From: JAJRQY01 sp965224435
GTDB lineage: Bacteria > Actinomycetota > Acidimicrobiia > Acidimicrobiales > SZUA-35
DNA: 64,000 nt
Direction of reading: 5' to 3'
Assembly: GCA_965224435.1 (NCBI GenBank)
Contig: OZ245048.1
Coordinates: 3,720,001-3,784,000 of the forward strand
Shown here: piece after piece, positions 25,904 to 35,727 of the stretch
Layout of the letters: the number at the start of each line of letters is the position of its first letter
Numbering within the stretch: position 1 is the first letter of the stretch
The notes under the pieces: generated by a model
What the model was told of the DNA's origin: nothing
The model's input: the letters and a program-made list of their open reading frames with translations, nothing else
Database searches by the model: none
Program-made: the position numbers and the translations under genes

Positions 25904-26558
25904 TACTCGCCAGCCAACACACGCCAAGGTCACCCGGGATGACTGGATTTCTGCCGCCTTGGCCGCGCTGGGACACACCCCCATCGACCAGCTCAAGGTG
26001 TTATCCCTGGCCAACTCGCTCGATGTGTCGCGCTCCAGTTTCTATTGGTACTTTGCCGAGCGGGGCGACCTGGTGGAGGAGCTGCTCAAGCTCTGGGTAC
26101 GCAACACCAAGTCGATCGTCGACCGATGCACACGCCCCGCAGCAACCATCACCGCTTCCTGTTTGGGAGTCTTTGAGTGCTGGGCCGATGAGTCTCTGTA
26201 TGACTCGACCCTGGACATGGCCGTGCGAGATTGGGGGCGGCGCGATTCAATGATTGCTCGTCGAGTAGCCGAGTCAGACCACGAGCGGCAGCAAGCCTTG
26301 ACGGCAATGTTCAGCCAACATGGGTTCAGCAAGACCGAGTCTCACGTTCGAGCTCGACTGGTGTATCACACCCAGGTTGGCTATTACGCAGTGGGCACGA
26401 ACGAAACCATGTCCACCCGAGTCTCCTACCTTCCGGACTATCTTCGAGCTATGACCGGCCAAGACGCCTCACAAGAAGAACTGAACACGCTCCAGCAGTT
26501 CTTGGACGCACTCCCGCCCACTGAGATATTCGCCGCCGATCAGAGTTCCACCGATTAA
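25887..26558 (+). CDS. TetR family transcriptional regulator
   Basis: The 223-residue protein has a TetR helix-turn-helix (WISAALAALGHTPIDQLKV, LANSLDVSRSSFYWYFAERGDL, residues about 20-62) and a helical ligand domain with a conserved-looking WADESLYD segment. The GTG at 25887 overlaps the MttB gene by 17 bases; the frame is open from a TTG at 25860. Its place at the end of the betaine demethylation operon suggests local control, with the dyad at 21897-21920 as possible site. Confidence 0.82.
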   Translation: MLHLSSTRQPTHAKVTRDDWISAALAALGHTPIDQLKVLSLANSLDVSRSSFYWYFAERGDLVEELLKLWVRNTKSIVDRCTRPAATITASCLGVFECWADESLYDSTLDMAVRDWGRRDSMIARRVAESDHERQQALTAMFSQHGFSKTESHVRARLVYHTQVGYYAVGTNETMSTRVSYLPDYLRAMTGQDASQEELNTLQQFLDALPPTEIFAADQSSTD

Positions 26559-26590
26559 AGAAAAACTCACCAAGGACCGAAAGCTGTTTG

Positions 26591-29087
26591 ATGAGCTTTG
26601 CCAGGATCGCTGCCGCCCTGTCATTCATGATGGGGGTACTACTTGTCCCCTCCGCGGCCAACGCCGCCGCGGGCGACGCCATCATTCCTGGCCAGGCTCG
26701 CTCCGACGCCACTCTTGATTCCATCGGCTTGTATTGGCCAATCCAGGGTGATGACAATCTGAACTCAACCATGGCGCTTGAGTACCGGGAAGCTGGCTCA
26801 ACGATCTGGCGCCCGGCGGCTCCCGCCATGAGGGCCGATCCGCTGACCCTGGTCAACGGGTCGGCTCTCGGACTCAATTACTGGGCCGCCTCTGCTCTGT
26901 TTCTGGAGCAGGGCACCAGCTATGAGTTGCAAGCAACCATCAACGACCCCGACGGTGGCAGTGTCACAACCACACTCAACTCAGCCACCACGGCCAGCCT
27001 GACTGACGGCCACACCTACGTCGATCGCTACGTCGCTCCCGGCTCGAGTGGTGGCTCGGGAACCGCCGGTGACCCCTTCCTTGGCTTGCAAGCGGCTGCC
27101 GACGACGCATCGCCCGGTGATCGATTCATCGTGGCTGCTGGCACCTATGCACCGTTCACACTCACCACATCCGGCCAGGCCGGAGCCCCAATCGTGTTCA
27201 CCAACCTTGGTGACGTCAGCGATGTGATTGTTGACGGGGGCGACATCAATCGTGGGGTCGTCACGATTGGTCGCTTCGATCAGATCACCAGCTACGTCTC
27301 GGTGTCGAACTTCACCATCCAGAACGGACGATGGGGAGTCGACGCCCAGAACACCCAATACCTGGACATCATCGGCAACCACATCAACGACGTTGGTTTC
27401 GGTGTCTACAACCGGCGTGACCGGGACGAAGAACGGCACCAGGTCGTATGCAACAACACCATCACCGGACGCACTCCCTGGCCCGGGTCTGGCATCCCGT
27501 CCGAGCGGGGCATCGACCTTCGGGGCTGGGGTCATACTGTTTGCAACAATGCGGTTAGCAACTTTGGGGATTGTGTTTCGGTCCAACCATTTACTGGTGC
27601 TTCCTATGGCAACGATGTCTATGGCAATGACGCCTCGCACTGCGTTGATGATGGGATTGAGGTTGACTACAACCAGGCCAACGTTCGCGTGTGGGCCAAC
27701 CGCGTCGTGAACGCCCGCATGGGTGTGAGCATCCAACCCATACGGGGTGGCCCTGCTTACATCCTCCGCAATGAGCTGGTGAATCTCCAGTCCAGCTCGA
27801 TCAAGGTCAACAACGACCCCTCCGGATTCCTCATCGCTCACAACACCGCGGTCAAGCTCAACAATGCCTTCGACGAAGGCAGTTCAGGCTGGACCAACGG
27901 TCGGCTTCGGAACAATGCCTTGTTCGGTGATCGCTATGCCTTCGAGCTGTACTCGGTTTCGCCCAGCGGCTTCCGCGACTTCGACTACAACGGCTGGTCC
28001 ACCACCCGAACAGGTTCCGACCCCTGGTTCAAATGGGAAAACACTCGCTACACCCGGCTGAGCGATCTACCTGCGGGCGTTGAAGACCACGGCGTGGAAC
28101 TGTCCCTAAGTGATCTGACCAACGCGTCGCTACCGATGGCTACCAATATTGCGGTTGACCCCGACTCCTTTGACCTTCGGCCCGAGGCTGGTTCGGCCCC
28201 TGATCGATGCGGGACAGGTTCTTACCAACATCAACGACCTATGGGTAAATGACGGCCAACCGGACCTCGGTGCCTACGAGCTCGGCCAGTCGCTAGCAAC
28301 CTACGGTCCAGGTGCCAGCACCGGCAATGGTGGAACTGGCGGGGGTGGCGACTCGACTCCGATGACAGTGGCGGAGATGGGAAGCGGCCAACTGTCTGAC
28401 CAGGTGACTCGGCTCTACCAGGCCTATTTGCAGCGTCCACCGGACGCTGCCGGCTTGGCCTACTGGCGCTCCGAGCGGGCATCGCCGGCTGCATTGCAAT
28501 CAATTTCTGAGGCCTTCGCCGACTCTCCCGAGTTCCGCACCCGCTACGGCGAACTAAGCAACGCCCAGTTCGTCGATCTCGTTTATGCCAACGTGCTGGA
28601 CCGCCAACCTGATGTCGAAGGGCGGGCCTACTGGAATGCCCGACTGGCAACTGGCTTGACTCGCGGCGGGCTCATGGTCGGCTTCAGCGAATCGGCTGAA
28701 TTCGTGGCTAAGACTGGCACGGTTCGTCCCGCGACGATCACCGAGGGCAGGATTTGGCGTCTGTACAAGGCGTACTTCCTTCGTGATGCGGAACAGGAAG
28801 GTTTCGACTACTGGCTGGATCAATCGTCAAGGGGTCTCCTCCTGCGAGAGATCTCCGACCAGTTCGCCCAATCCGAGGAGTTCACCAGTCAATATGGCCA
28901 GGTCTCTGACCTGGAGTTCGTCGACCTTGTCTACCGCAATGTCTTGGGTCGGCCACCGGATCCGTCTGGACGAACGTACTGGATTAGTCGACTCGAATCT
29001 GGTCTGAACCGCGGGGAACTGATGATTGGTTTCAGTGATTCAGTGGAGTTCATTCTGAATACCGACACGCTTCCATCATCGAACTAG
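26591..29087 (+). pseudogene. Secreted parallel beta-helix protein with DUF4214 repeats, frameshifted
   Basis: A signal peptide (SFMMGVLLVPSAANAAAGDA) is followed by a right-handed beta-helix region (residues about 135-470, with repeated short Asn/Val rungs). The frame then ends at 28252. In another frame the usual end of such domains continues: PLIDAGQVL and PDLGAYELG, then two DUF4214 modules (LYQAYLQRPPDAAGLAYW and LYKAYFLRDAEQEGFDYW). Removing one G near 28194-28196 joins RPEAGS to PLIDAG, so a single-base insertion splits one gene of about 830 codons. It may be a sequencing error. The role would be polysaccharide binding or cleavage at the cell surface. Confidence 0.8.
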
Positions 29088-29972
29088 ACCTTCATCCTTT
29101 TCATTGCTCGGCCCCGGCCAGCATCCGGAACCATCAGCACATGACCCGAGTTCGGTTCACTTGCGAGAACCTCGTCGGATAATTCGATGCTGGCACTGGT
29201 GATGTAGAGCGTCATCAGATCAGGCCCCCCGAAACAGCATGATGTGGTCCGACTGGCACCGGTGGGAAGCGTTTGCTCTAGCTGGCCGTCAGGAGCGAAG
29301 ACCCGGATCACTCCTCCATCCCAGAACCCCACCCAGATGTAACCCCGAGCGTCAACTGCTAGCCCATCGGGAACACCATCAAAGCCAGAGAAATCGGCCA
29401 ACACCTCAAACTCACCGATGCTTCCAGTCGCCACCTCATAGGACAGGTGATAGAGGACGCGGTCGGCACTATCGATGAAATACATGGTCAGACCATCCAG
29501 GGACCAGCCAATCCCATTGGGAACGGTCAGCCCATCCTTCAACAATGTCACCGAGCCGTTTTCGACCTGCCACAGGTGAGCAGCACCAAGCACCACATCG
29601 TCATCGAAGGATCCAACAATCAGACGGCCAGCAGGATCCACCTGGCCATCATTCGCCCGCCCATTTCCAGTCAGGGGCAATAGCGCAAGCTCTTCTTCAT
29701 TGCCGTCTAAGCTCGATGGTGACGATACGCGATCCAGCGGCACAGACAACTCGTCCATCATCACTCAGGACCACGGCACCAACCGTTGAATCGAACTGGT
29801 GAGCAATGCGGGCCGTCTCTTGATCAGATGCAGTCCAAAGCTGACCTCGGGTGATGTCCACCCACCACAAGCATTGAGCTTGCTCATCCCACAAGGGGCC
29901 TTCAGCTAGCTCATGTCGAATGGGATAGGCGGCAATTGGTACAAGGGAGGTCACAGGGGGAATACTATGCAA
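29084..29972 (-). pseudogene. SMP-30/gluconolactonase family protein, frameshifted
   Basis: The first frame (29972 to 29697) gives ELAEGPLWDEQAQCLWWVDI, the SMP-30 N-terminal strand with its metal-binding Glu. It ends shortly after SRIVTIEL. The second frame (to 29084) continues with DGNEEELALLPLTG, NDGQVDPAGRLIVGSF, TVPNGIGWSLDGLTMYFIDS and GVPDGLAVDARGYIWVGFW, all SMP-30 motifs including the metal-binding Asn and Asp. One extra base near 29706-29711 explains the break. The restored protein would have about 295 residues and hydrolyse a sugar lactone. Its stop overlaps the stop of the convergent beta-helix gene (CTAG). Confidence 0.82.
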
Positions 29973-30069
29973 TCGCTTGACGGCATTCGCTCAATGCTTC
30001 CCTCGACCGTATTCGCTCAATCACCGAACAGAGACTCATGTCCAGCACACAATCCAGTTCTACCTGCCC

Positions 30070-31485
30070 ATGACAACCGAAGTTGGAGCGACCGCCAACA
30101 AACCATCGTTCACCGGGCAGGCCGGGGTCGCGCGGCGTGACATCACTCCCCCGGTTGGTATCCGCAACCGACTTTGGGGCCTGGCAGAGACCGACGTGTC
30201 TGAAGGCATTCATCGGCCCTTGGCCCTCACCGCCATTGCCCTGTCCAGCGATCAGCAGGCAAGCGGCCAGAAGACAAGCAATCTGGGGCGCCCACTGGTG
30301 TTGATCAGTATTGACGCTTCTTGGTGGCAAAGCTCAGCCGACGAGTGGGCCCTGCGCTCCACCATTCTCGATGCTCTCGAATTGGATCCCGACCAGCTGC
30401 TGGTGTCACTCACCCACACCCACGCAGGCACATCGCTCGGGTCCGGCGAAGCTGACCTTGATGGTGGCCACCTGATTCCCCCCTACCTCCAGGCGCTGGC
30501 CGAGGCAGGAGTTTCAGCCGGCATTGAAGCCCTGGCTAACCTGGCTCCAGCGACCCTGGATTGGGCCATTGGCTCTTGTCCGCTAGCCGCCAACCGGGAG
30601 TTGGACGCTGGTGACCGGATGCTGGTTGGTTACAACCCGGAGAAGACGGCAGATGACACCGTCACCATCGGCCGCATTACGAATGACGAGGGCACCATTA
30701 TTGGCACCCTGGTCAACTATGCCTGCCACCCAACAACCCTGGCCTGGGACAACCACCTGATCTCTCCTGACTATGTCGGAGGAATGCGCGAAGTCATCGA
30801 GGACCAAACCGGTGCACCATGCGCCTTCTTGCAAGGAGCCTCCGGTGACCTGGCACCTCGCCATCAGTACGTTGGCGACGTCGATATTGCCGATCGAAAC
30901 GGCCGATCGCTTGGCTATGCCGCGCTTGCTGCCATGCAGGCCCTCCCCCCAGCTGGCTCAACCCTGACCTTGACTGGCTCGGCCGAATCGGGTGCTCCTC
31001 TAGCTATTTGGGAACCTAAACCAGTGGAGGGCAACACCGTGCTTCGGTCATTGCAGGAGTCAGTGACCTTGGAGGCCCAGAAGAAGCCGACCTTGGAACA
31101 GCTGCGCAAGCGTTGGGAAGGCATTGATCCCAAGAGTCTGGAAGAGCGCCTGCGTCGAGCCGAACACACCCTGGCCGAAATGAGTGATGACCCAACCCTG
31201 GAGCATCCGGTTTGGGCTTGGCAGATTGGCGATGGCTACCTCATTGCTCATCCGGGCGAAGCCTTCGCTGTCTTCCAGGAGAACCTTCGTAGTCGCTTCA
31301 GCGAGCACCCAGTGGTGGTGATGAATCTGACCAACGGTCCCGGTTCGCACTACCTGCCACCCAATGAGGTGTATGAGCGCCGGGGCTATGCCGCCTGGGC
31401 TTCCAAGGTTGCCGCCGGGTCACTGGAACGGCTGGAAGATCACGCCGCTGACCTACTCACCCGATTGGGGCAAGATGCCGCCTGA
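30070..31485 (+). CDS. Neutral ceramidase-like (PF04734-type) hydrolase
   Basis: The 471-residue protein has the N-terminal pattern of the neutral/alkaline non-lysosomal ceramidase family found also in sugar catabolic clusters: GQAGVARRDITPPVG, VLISIDASWW, LVSLTHTHAGTS (metal-binding His), LVNYACHPTTL and FLQGASGDLAPR. No signal peptide is seen with the ATG at 30070, so it is probably cytoplasmic and unlikely to act on ceramide. It heads a plus-strand series with SDR and enolase-superfamily genes. An amide or ester hydrolysis step on a sugar derivative is a guess. Confidence 0.75.
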   Translation: MTTEVGATANKPSFTGQAGVARRDITPPVGIRNRLWGLAETDVSEGIHRPLALTAIALSSDQQASGQKTSNLGRPLVLISIDASWWQSSADEWALRSTILDALELDPDQLLVSLTHTHAGTSLGSGEADLDGGHLIPPYLQALAEAGVSAGIEALANLAPATLDWAIGSCPLAANRELDAGDRMLVGYNPEKTADDTVTIGRITNDEGTIIGTLVNYACHPTTLAWDNHLISPDYVGGMREVIEDQTGAPCAFLQGASGDLAPRHQYVGDVDIADRNGRSLGYAALAAMQALPPAGSTLTLTGSAESGAPLAIWEPKPVEGNTVLRSLQESVTLEAQKKPTLEQLRKRWEGIDPKSLEERLRRAEHTLAEMSDDPTLEHPVWAWQIGDGYLIAHPGEAFAVFQENLRSRFSEHPVVVMNLTNGPGSHYLPPNEVYERRGYAAWASKVAAGSLERLEDHAADLLTRLGQDAA

Positions 31486-31504
31486 TTCAGACCACGAAGA
31501 CACC

Positions 31505-32317
31505 ATGACATCTTCGCTCACCGAGTCCCTCGACCCGAAACAATCGACGCAGCCAGCACCAACCGCCATTGTCACCGGTGGAAGTCAGGGTCTGGGTCGA
31601 ACCATTGGTGAGCACTTGGTCGGTGAGGGTTATCGGGTGATCTCCACCGATCTGCATGACGGCGGCCTGCCTGGATTTGATGGCTCATCGACTGATGCGG
31701 GACTGTCCTGGCTCGAGCTTGATGTCACCAATCATGCCCAGGTCGGCGAAGTCTTTGATCAGATCTCCCAGCAATGTGGTGGCATCGATGCGGTGGTGGC
31801 CAACGCGGGAATCCAACGCCACCGGGCCCTGGTCGACTTGTCTTGGCAGGAGTGGTCAGCAGTCATCGACGTGAACCTGCACGGGGTGTTCTCCACCATC
31901 CAGGCTGCTGGGCGAAACATGCTGGCTACGGGTGGCGGCAGCATTGTTGCAATCTCTTCAGTTTCCGCCCGGGGCTCAGCCGGACGAGCCCCCTATTCCA
32001 CCAGCAAGGCGGCCATCATTGCTTTGGTTTCCACCGCCGCTGGTGAGTGGGCTTCACAGGGTGTGCGGGTGAACGCAGTCGCCCCCGGCTATATCGATAC
32101 CGGGGTTCTGCGGGATGGGGTCGCCGCTGGCACCCTGGACATGGACGTCATCATGAACCGCATTCCCGCCAACCGACTGGCCCAGCCAACCGAGATTGCC
32201 CAGACGGTGAAGTTCTTGTTGTCCGAGCAGTCCTCCTATGTCACTGGTCAAACCCTCTATGTCGACGGCGGCTTCATGATTGACTACGGCATTCCGCTGG
32301 CCAAGAAGCCCGACTGA
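31505..32317 (+). CDS. SDR family oxidoreductase
   Basis: The 270-residue classical SDR has TGGSQGLGR (cofactor loop), VVANAGIQRH, and the catalytic Ser and YxxxK in ISSVSARGSAGRAPYSTSK. The C-terminus has the usual PTEIAQTVKFLLSEQSSYVTGQ, LYVDGG. The start is taken at ATG 31505; an ATG at 31474 would overlap the previous gene. It is 13 bases before the enolase-superfamily gene, consistent with sugar or polyol dehydrogenation in one pathway. Confidence 0.87.
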   Translation: MTSSLTESLDPKQSTQPAPTAIVTGGSQGLGRTIGEHLVGEGYRVISTDLHDGGLPGFDGSSTDAGLSWLELDVTNHAQVGEVFDQISQQCGGIDAVVANAGIQRHRALVDLSWQEWSAVIDVNLHGVFSTIQAAGRNMLATGGGSIVAISSVSARGSAGRAPYSTSKAAIIALVSTAAGEWASQGVRVNAVAPGYIDTGVLRDGVAAGTLDMDVIMNRIPANRLAQPTEIAQTVKFLLSEQSSYVTGQTLYVDGGFMIDYGIPLAKKPD

Positions 32318-32330
32318 TCCGGCCGAACAA

Positions 32331-33428
32331 GTGACGACAGCAACCATCACCAAGATCACGGCAAGAAATGTCGTACTGGAGCTTCCCCAGACCCTTCACC
32401 TGGGAGCCATGACCGTGCACCGGCGCGAGTACACCCTGGTCCAGGTCGAGAACTCCGACGGCTTGCTTGGCAAGGCCTATTGCCTGTCACGCGAAGCACC
32501 GATGGCCGAGATTATCGGTTCCTCCTTACTCAGTCCCCACGTGCTGGGCATGGACACTGATGACGTGAACGCCATCTGGGACAAGGCTTACCGAGGCAGT
32601 GCCATCGTTGGCCGGGTGGGCCTGGTGGTTCGAGCCCTTGGTTTGCTGGACATTGCTTTGTGGGATCTGGCCGCGCAACAACGAGCACTGCCTCTCTGGC
32701 AGCTGTTGGGGACCGGCGATGAGCCACGGCAATCCCTGTTGGTTTCCACCTACCCGACGAGTGGACGCACAGCCACCGACATCGCTCAAGATGTTCTGGA
32801 TCACGCCCAGCAAGGTTGGAAGGTCCTCAAGATTGCTCGGTCAGCTGATACCGAACTGATGCGCGAGGTCTTGACCATCCTGTCCCAGTCGCTTGCTCCC
32901 GAATGTGAACTTGTCGTTGACGTCGGCTTTGGCTGGCCCGACGCGGAGGCTGCGTTGACCGAACTCGCGGCGTGGGGAAACCCCAGACTTGGCTGGCTGG
33001 AAGACCCACTGCTCCCCGAAGACATTGCTGGCTGTGCTCGCATTCGCAGCGAAACTGGGATGGCCATTGGGATTGGTGATGAAGTGACTGACCCGAGCCT
33101 GTTCGATCGATACATCGAGGCCGACGCCATTGACGTTGCCCGGATCGATGTTGTCGCTCTGGGTGGCATCACCCCAGCGATGAAACTGCTGCCTCGTCTG
33201 CGAGACGCTGGCTTGCGGGTCTCCAGTCATGTGAGTCCCGAAGCCAGTGTTCATCTGGGTGTTGAGGTGGAGACCTTCGACCGTTCTTCAGCCGGGAATC
33301 CCTATGACCCATCGCCAACACTGATTTCTGGCGGGCCAGCGTTCCTTGATGGCTACGCGCAACCACCTTCCACTCCCGGGCTCGGATTCGAGTTCGCACC
33401 GGACATCTTCAAACAAGAGGAGCAATGA
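32331..33428 (+). CDS. Mandelate racemase/muconate lactonizing enzyme family protein
   Basis: The 365-residue protein shows the enolase-superfamily barrel. Metal ligands are in ELVVDVGFGWPD (Asp), GWLEDPLLPED (Glu) and GIGDEVTD (Asp/Glu). A Lys-rich strand WKVLKIAR stands at the KxK position and VSSHVSPEASVHLG carries the likely catalytic His. This suggests a sugar-acid dehydratase rather than a racemase. The GTG at 32331 is chosen as start; the frame runs back into the preceding gene. Its stop overlaps the next ATG (ATGA at 33425-33428). Confidence 0.85.
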   Translation: MTTATITKITARNVVLELPQTLHLGAMTVHRREYTLVQVENSDGLLGKAYCLSREAPMAEIIGSSLLSPHVLGMDTDDVNAIWDKAYRGSAIVGRVGLVVRALGLLDIALWDLAAQQRALPLWQLLGTGDEPRQSLLVSTYPTSGRTATDIAQDVLDHAQQGWKVLKIARSADTELMREVLTILSQSLAPECELVVDVGFGWPDAEAALTELAAWGNPRLGWLEDPLLPEDIAGCARIRSETGMAIGIGDEVTDPSLFDRYIEADAIDVARIDVVALGGITPAMKLLPRLRDAGLRVSSHVSPEASVHLGVEVETFDRSSAGNPYDPSPTLISGGPAFLDGYAQPPSTPGLGFEFAPDIFKQEEQ

Positions 33429-34171
33429 CCATGAACACTGTTGTGGTGACAGGATGTGGCCAAGGCATCGGCCGGGCGATCGCCGAGTGTCTGACCGAGA
33501 AGGGTTGGGCCGTTGTCGGTATTGATCTGACGGAGGAGTCAGCCGAACCGGCCAAGGGCTATTGCCAACAGGTCGTTGTTGGCGATGTGGCCGAACGAGC
33601 AACTCATGATCGGGCAGCCGAAGCAGCCCAAAGCCTTGGCCCACTAACGGGTTGGGTCAACAATGCGGGAATCACTCGTCATACCCTGCTGAGCGCCTTG
33701 GATGAGGAGACGACCCGGGCCATCATGGAGACCAATGGCTACGGCTACTTGTGGGGTACCGCCGCGGCAGTAGAGAACTTCGTCTCTCAAGACATACCTG
33801 GCGCGATTGTCAATATCGGCTCAATCCATGGTCGAGCAAGTGCGGCTCATCATGCAGTCTATGAGTTCACCAAAGGTGGCATCGACGCGCTGACCAGGGC
33901 AACCGCCGTTTCCCACGGACCTCAAGGTATTCGAGCCAACACGGTGGCTCCGGGTGGGGTGATGACTCCTCACCTGAAAGCGTCCATTGCCAGCTCTGCT
34001 GATCCAGAGGCCTTGGAGCAGGCACTAAAGAAGGGGCCGCCGCTGGCCCGGATCGCCGAGCCGGTCGAGATCGCCAATGTGGTTGCCTTCTTGCTTTCGG
34101 ACGAGGCGTCCTACGTCACCGGCGAATCCATTGGCGTCGATGGCGGCTGGTCCGCCGCCTTCGGCCAGTAG
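33425..34171 (+). CDS. SDR family oxidoreductase
   Basis: The 248-residue SDR has TGCGQGIGR, VNNAGITRH, a catalytic Ser in IGSIHGRAS and YEFTK, and ends with SYVTGESIGVDGGW. The ATGA overlap with the enolase-superfamily gene indicates coupled translation. Its likely job is oxidation or reduction of an intermediate made by the dehydratase. It is convergent with another SDR gene. Confidence 0.88.
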   Translation: MTMNTVVVTGCGQGIGRAIAECLTEKGWAVVGIDLTEESAEPAKGYCQQVVVGDVAERATHDRAAEAAQSLGPLTGWVNNAGITRHTLLSALDEETTRAIMETNGYGYLWGTAAAVENFVSQDIPGAIVNIGSIHGRASAAHHAVYEFTKGGIDALTRATAVSHGPQGIRANTVAPGGVMTPHLKASIASSADPEALEQALKKGPPLARIAEPVEIANVVAFLLSDEASYVTGESIGVDGGWSAAFGQ

Positions 34172-34223
34172 CTGTACTCAACACTCGATTCTGATCAAAA
34201 GCCTCGATACATCGGCCTTCTCT

Positions 34224-34973
34224 TCAGTCGATTCGCACACCGCCGTTAACGTCATAGGTTGACCCAGTCACGAACGAGGCCTTCTCCGACGACAAGCTAG
34301 AAATGGTCCAGGCCGTCTCTTCAGCTGTTCCAAAGCGACCCAGCGGGATGGCAGCAGTTAGGGCCTCACGAGGTTGCCCAACCAGATGGTCCGTGATCCG
34401 ACTCACCACTGGCCCGGGGCAAACCGCGTTCACTCGGATGCCTTCACCAGCTAGCAGGCGAGCGAAACTTTTGGTGATGGCCAGAATGGCGGCCTTGCTA
34501 GCCGCATAGTGGATGCCGGTCTTGAGTGCCCCCTGTTGGGCAGCAACCGAAGAGATATTGACCACACTCCGATCAACTCCTTCTTCTGATGCTCGCAACA
34601 GTGGCAAGGCTGCTCGGGTGAGTAAGAACGTGCCACGGGCATTGGTCTCCATGACACTGTCCCACTCATCAATCTCAATGTCGTCATAGGCCCGATACGG
34701 GCAGACCCCGCCATTGTTGATAAGCACCTGCAGGCTTCCCCACTTCGTGGTGACCAGCTCAACCAGGCCCTCAATCGATTCAGGCTGACCAAGATCCAGC
34801 TGGGAAACCTCCACCTGACCACCATGACTAGCGCAACGTTCCCCGACCTCGGCAGCCCCGGCTTCATCGTGAGCCCAGGTCAACCAGACGGCATAACCCT
34901 CACTGGCCAACATCTCTGCGGTGGCGGCTCCAATTCCCGAGCTAGCACCGGTCACAATTGCACGTCTCAACAT
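34224..34973 (-). CDS. SDR family oxidoreductase
   Basis: The 249-residue SDR has TGASSGIGAATAEM, INNGGVCPYRAYDD (NNGG in place of the usual NNAG), and ISSVAAQQGALKTGIHYAASK for the catalytic Ser, Tyr and Lys. The end reads SFVTGSTYDVNGGV. It is alone on the minus strand at the edge of the sugar-acid cluster. Confidence 0.87.
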   Translation of the reverse strand: MLRRAIVTGASSGIGAATAEMLASEGYAVWLTWAHDEAGAAEVGERCASHGGQVEVSQLDLGQPESIEGLVELVTTKWGSLQVLINNGGVCPYRAYDDIEIDEWDSVMETNARGTFLLTRAALPLLRASEEGVDRSVVNISSVAAQQGALKTGIHYAASKAAILAITKSFARLLAGEGIRVNAVCPGPVVSRITDHLVGQPREALTAAIPLGRFGTAEETAWTISSLSSEKASFVTGSTYDVNGGVRID

Positions 34974-35024
34974 GCCCAGCAGTGTCTCACCCTTCGCTGC
35001 ACTGGGTCTATTGCAGTCCGCGAT

Positions 35025-35651
35025 TTACCGCATTTCCATTTCCAGCGGTGCCGCCGCAACAGCCGCCTTCGCCATATCGCTGGCCGCCTCAAACAGAGGC
35101 TCGCCAGCAGCGAACTCGACATTGGTGCTATCAAACAGAAGTCCGTCATACGGAGCTTCGAGAACGAAGTCAACGCCGTCGTACGCTGCCGTCACCTCAC
35201 CGGGGCCGAGGCGAGCTCGAAGAGCATCGGCGTCAGTCGATGCAACCGCAATCAACCAATTATTGACCACTGATCCGTCGATGGATCCGGTGGTCGAAAC
35301 CTCATCTTCTCCCATGCGGTAGGTGTTGACGGTGCCATCGGCCAAGACCTCATAGCGCGCACAGTTGGGCCCACCTTGCATGCAGCCACCGTTCTCGCTC
35401 CAGACAAAGACGATCTCATCGGCAGCCAGTTCGGGCAGGTCCGGAATTACGTCTGGGTCACCGCCATCGCCGTCGTCGTTGTCACCTTCATCGTCGTCGC
35501 CCTCTGGGGCATCAGGATCATCGGGGCCACCAGGCAGGGTCACCGTTGTCCCCTCGGTCTGGTCATCAGACCCAGCATCGATTGAGTTCGAGGAACCACA
35601 AGCGGCAGCAACAACGGTGAGGAGAGCGAGGAGGGCGATGAATCGTTTCAT
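35025..35651 (-). CDS. Lipoprotein of unknown function
   Basis: The 208-residue protein has a lipoprotein signal (MKRFIALLALLTVVAAACGSS). A Pro/Asp/Glu/Gly-rich linker (about residues 30-70) follows, then a compact domain with two cysteines (ENGGCMQGGPNCARYEVLADG). I do not recognise the domain. A GTG at 35657 lies two codons upstream. The downstream neighbour on the minus strand is an SDR; the next gene on the plus strand is divergent. Confidence 0.75.
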   Translation of the reverse strand: MKRFIALLALLTVVAAACGSSNSIDAGSDDQTEGTTVTLPGGPDDPDAPEGDDDEGDNDDGDGGDPDVIPDLPELAADEIVFVWSENGGCMQGGPNCARYEVLADGTVNTYRMGEDEVSTTGSIDGSVVNNWLIAVASTDADALRARLGPGEVTAAYDGVDFVLEAPYDGLLFDSTNVEFAAGEPLFEAASDMAKAAVAAAPLEMEMR

Positions 35652-35727
35652 GAGCACGTAGACGACACTCGGGCCAACCTGGTTCCCCGACTTCCAAGAT
35701 TGTGGGCGAGAGCACTAGGTTCTGTCC

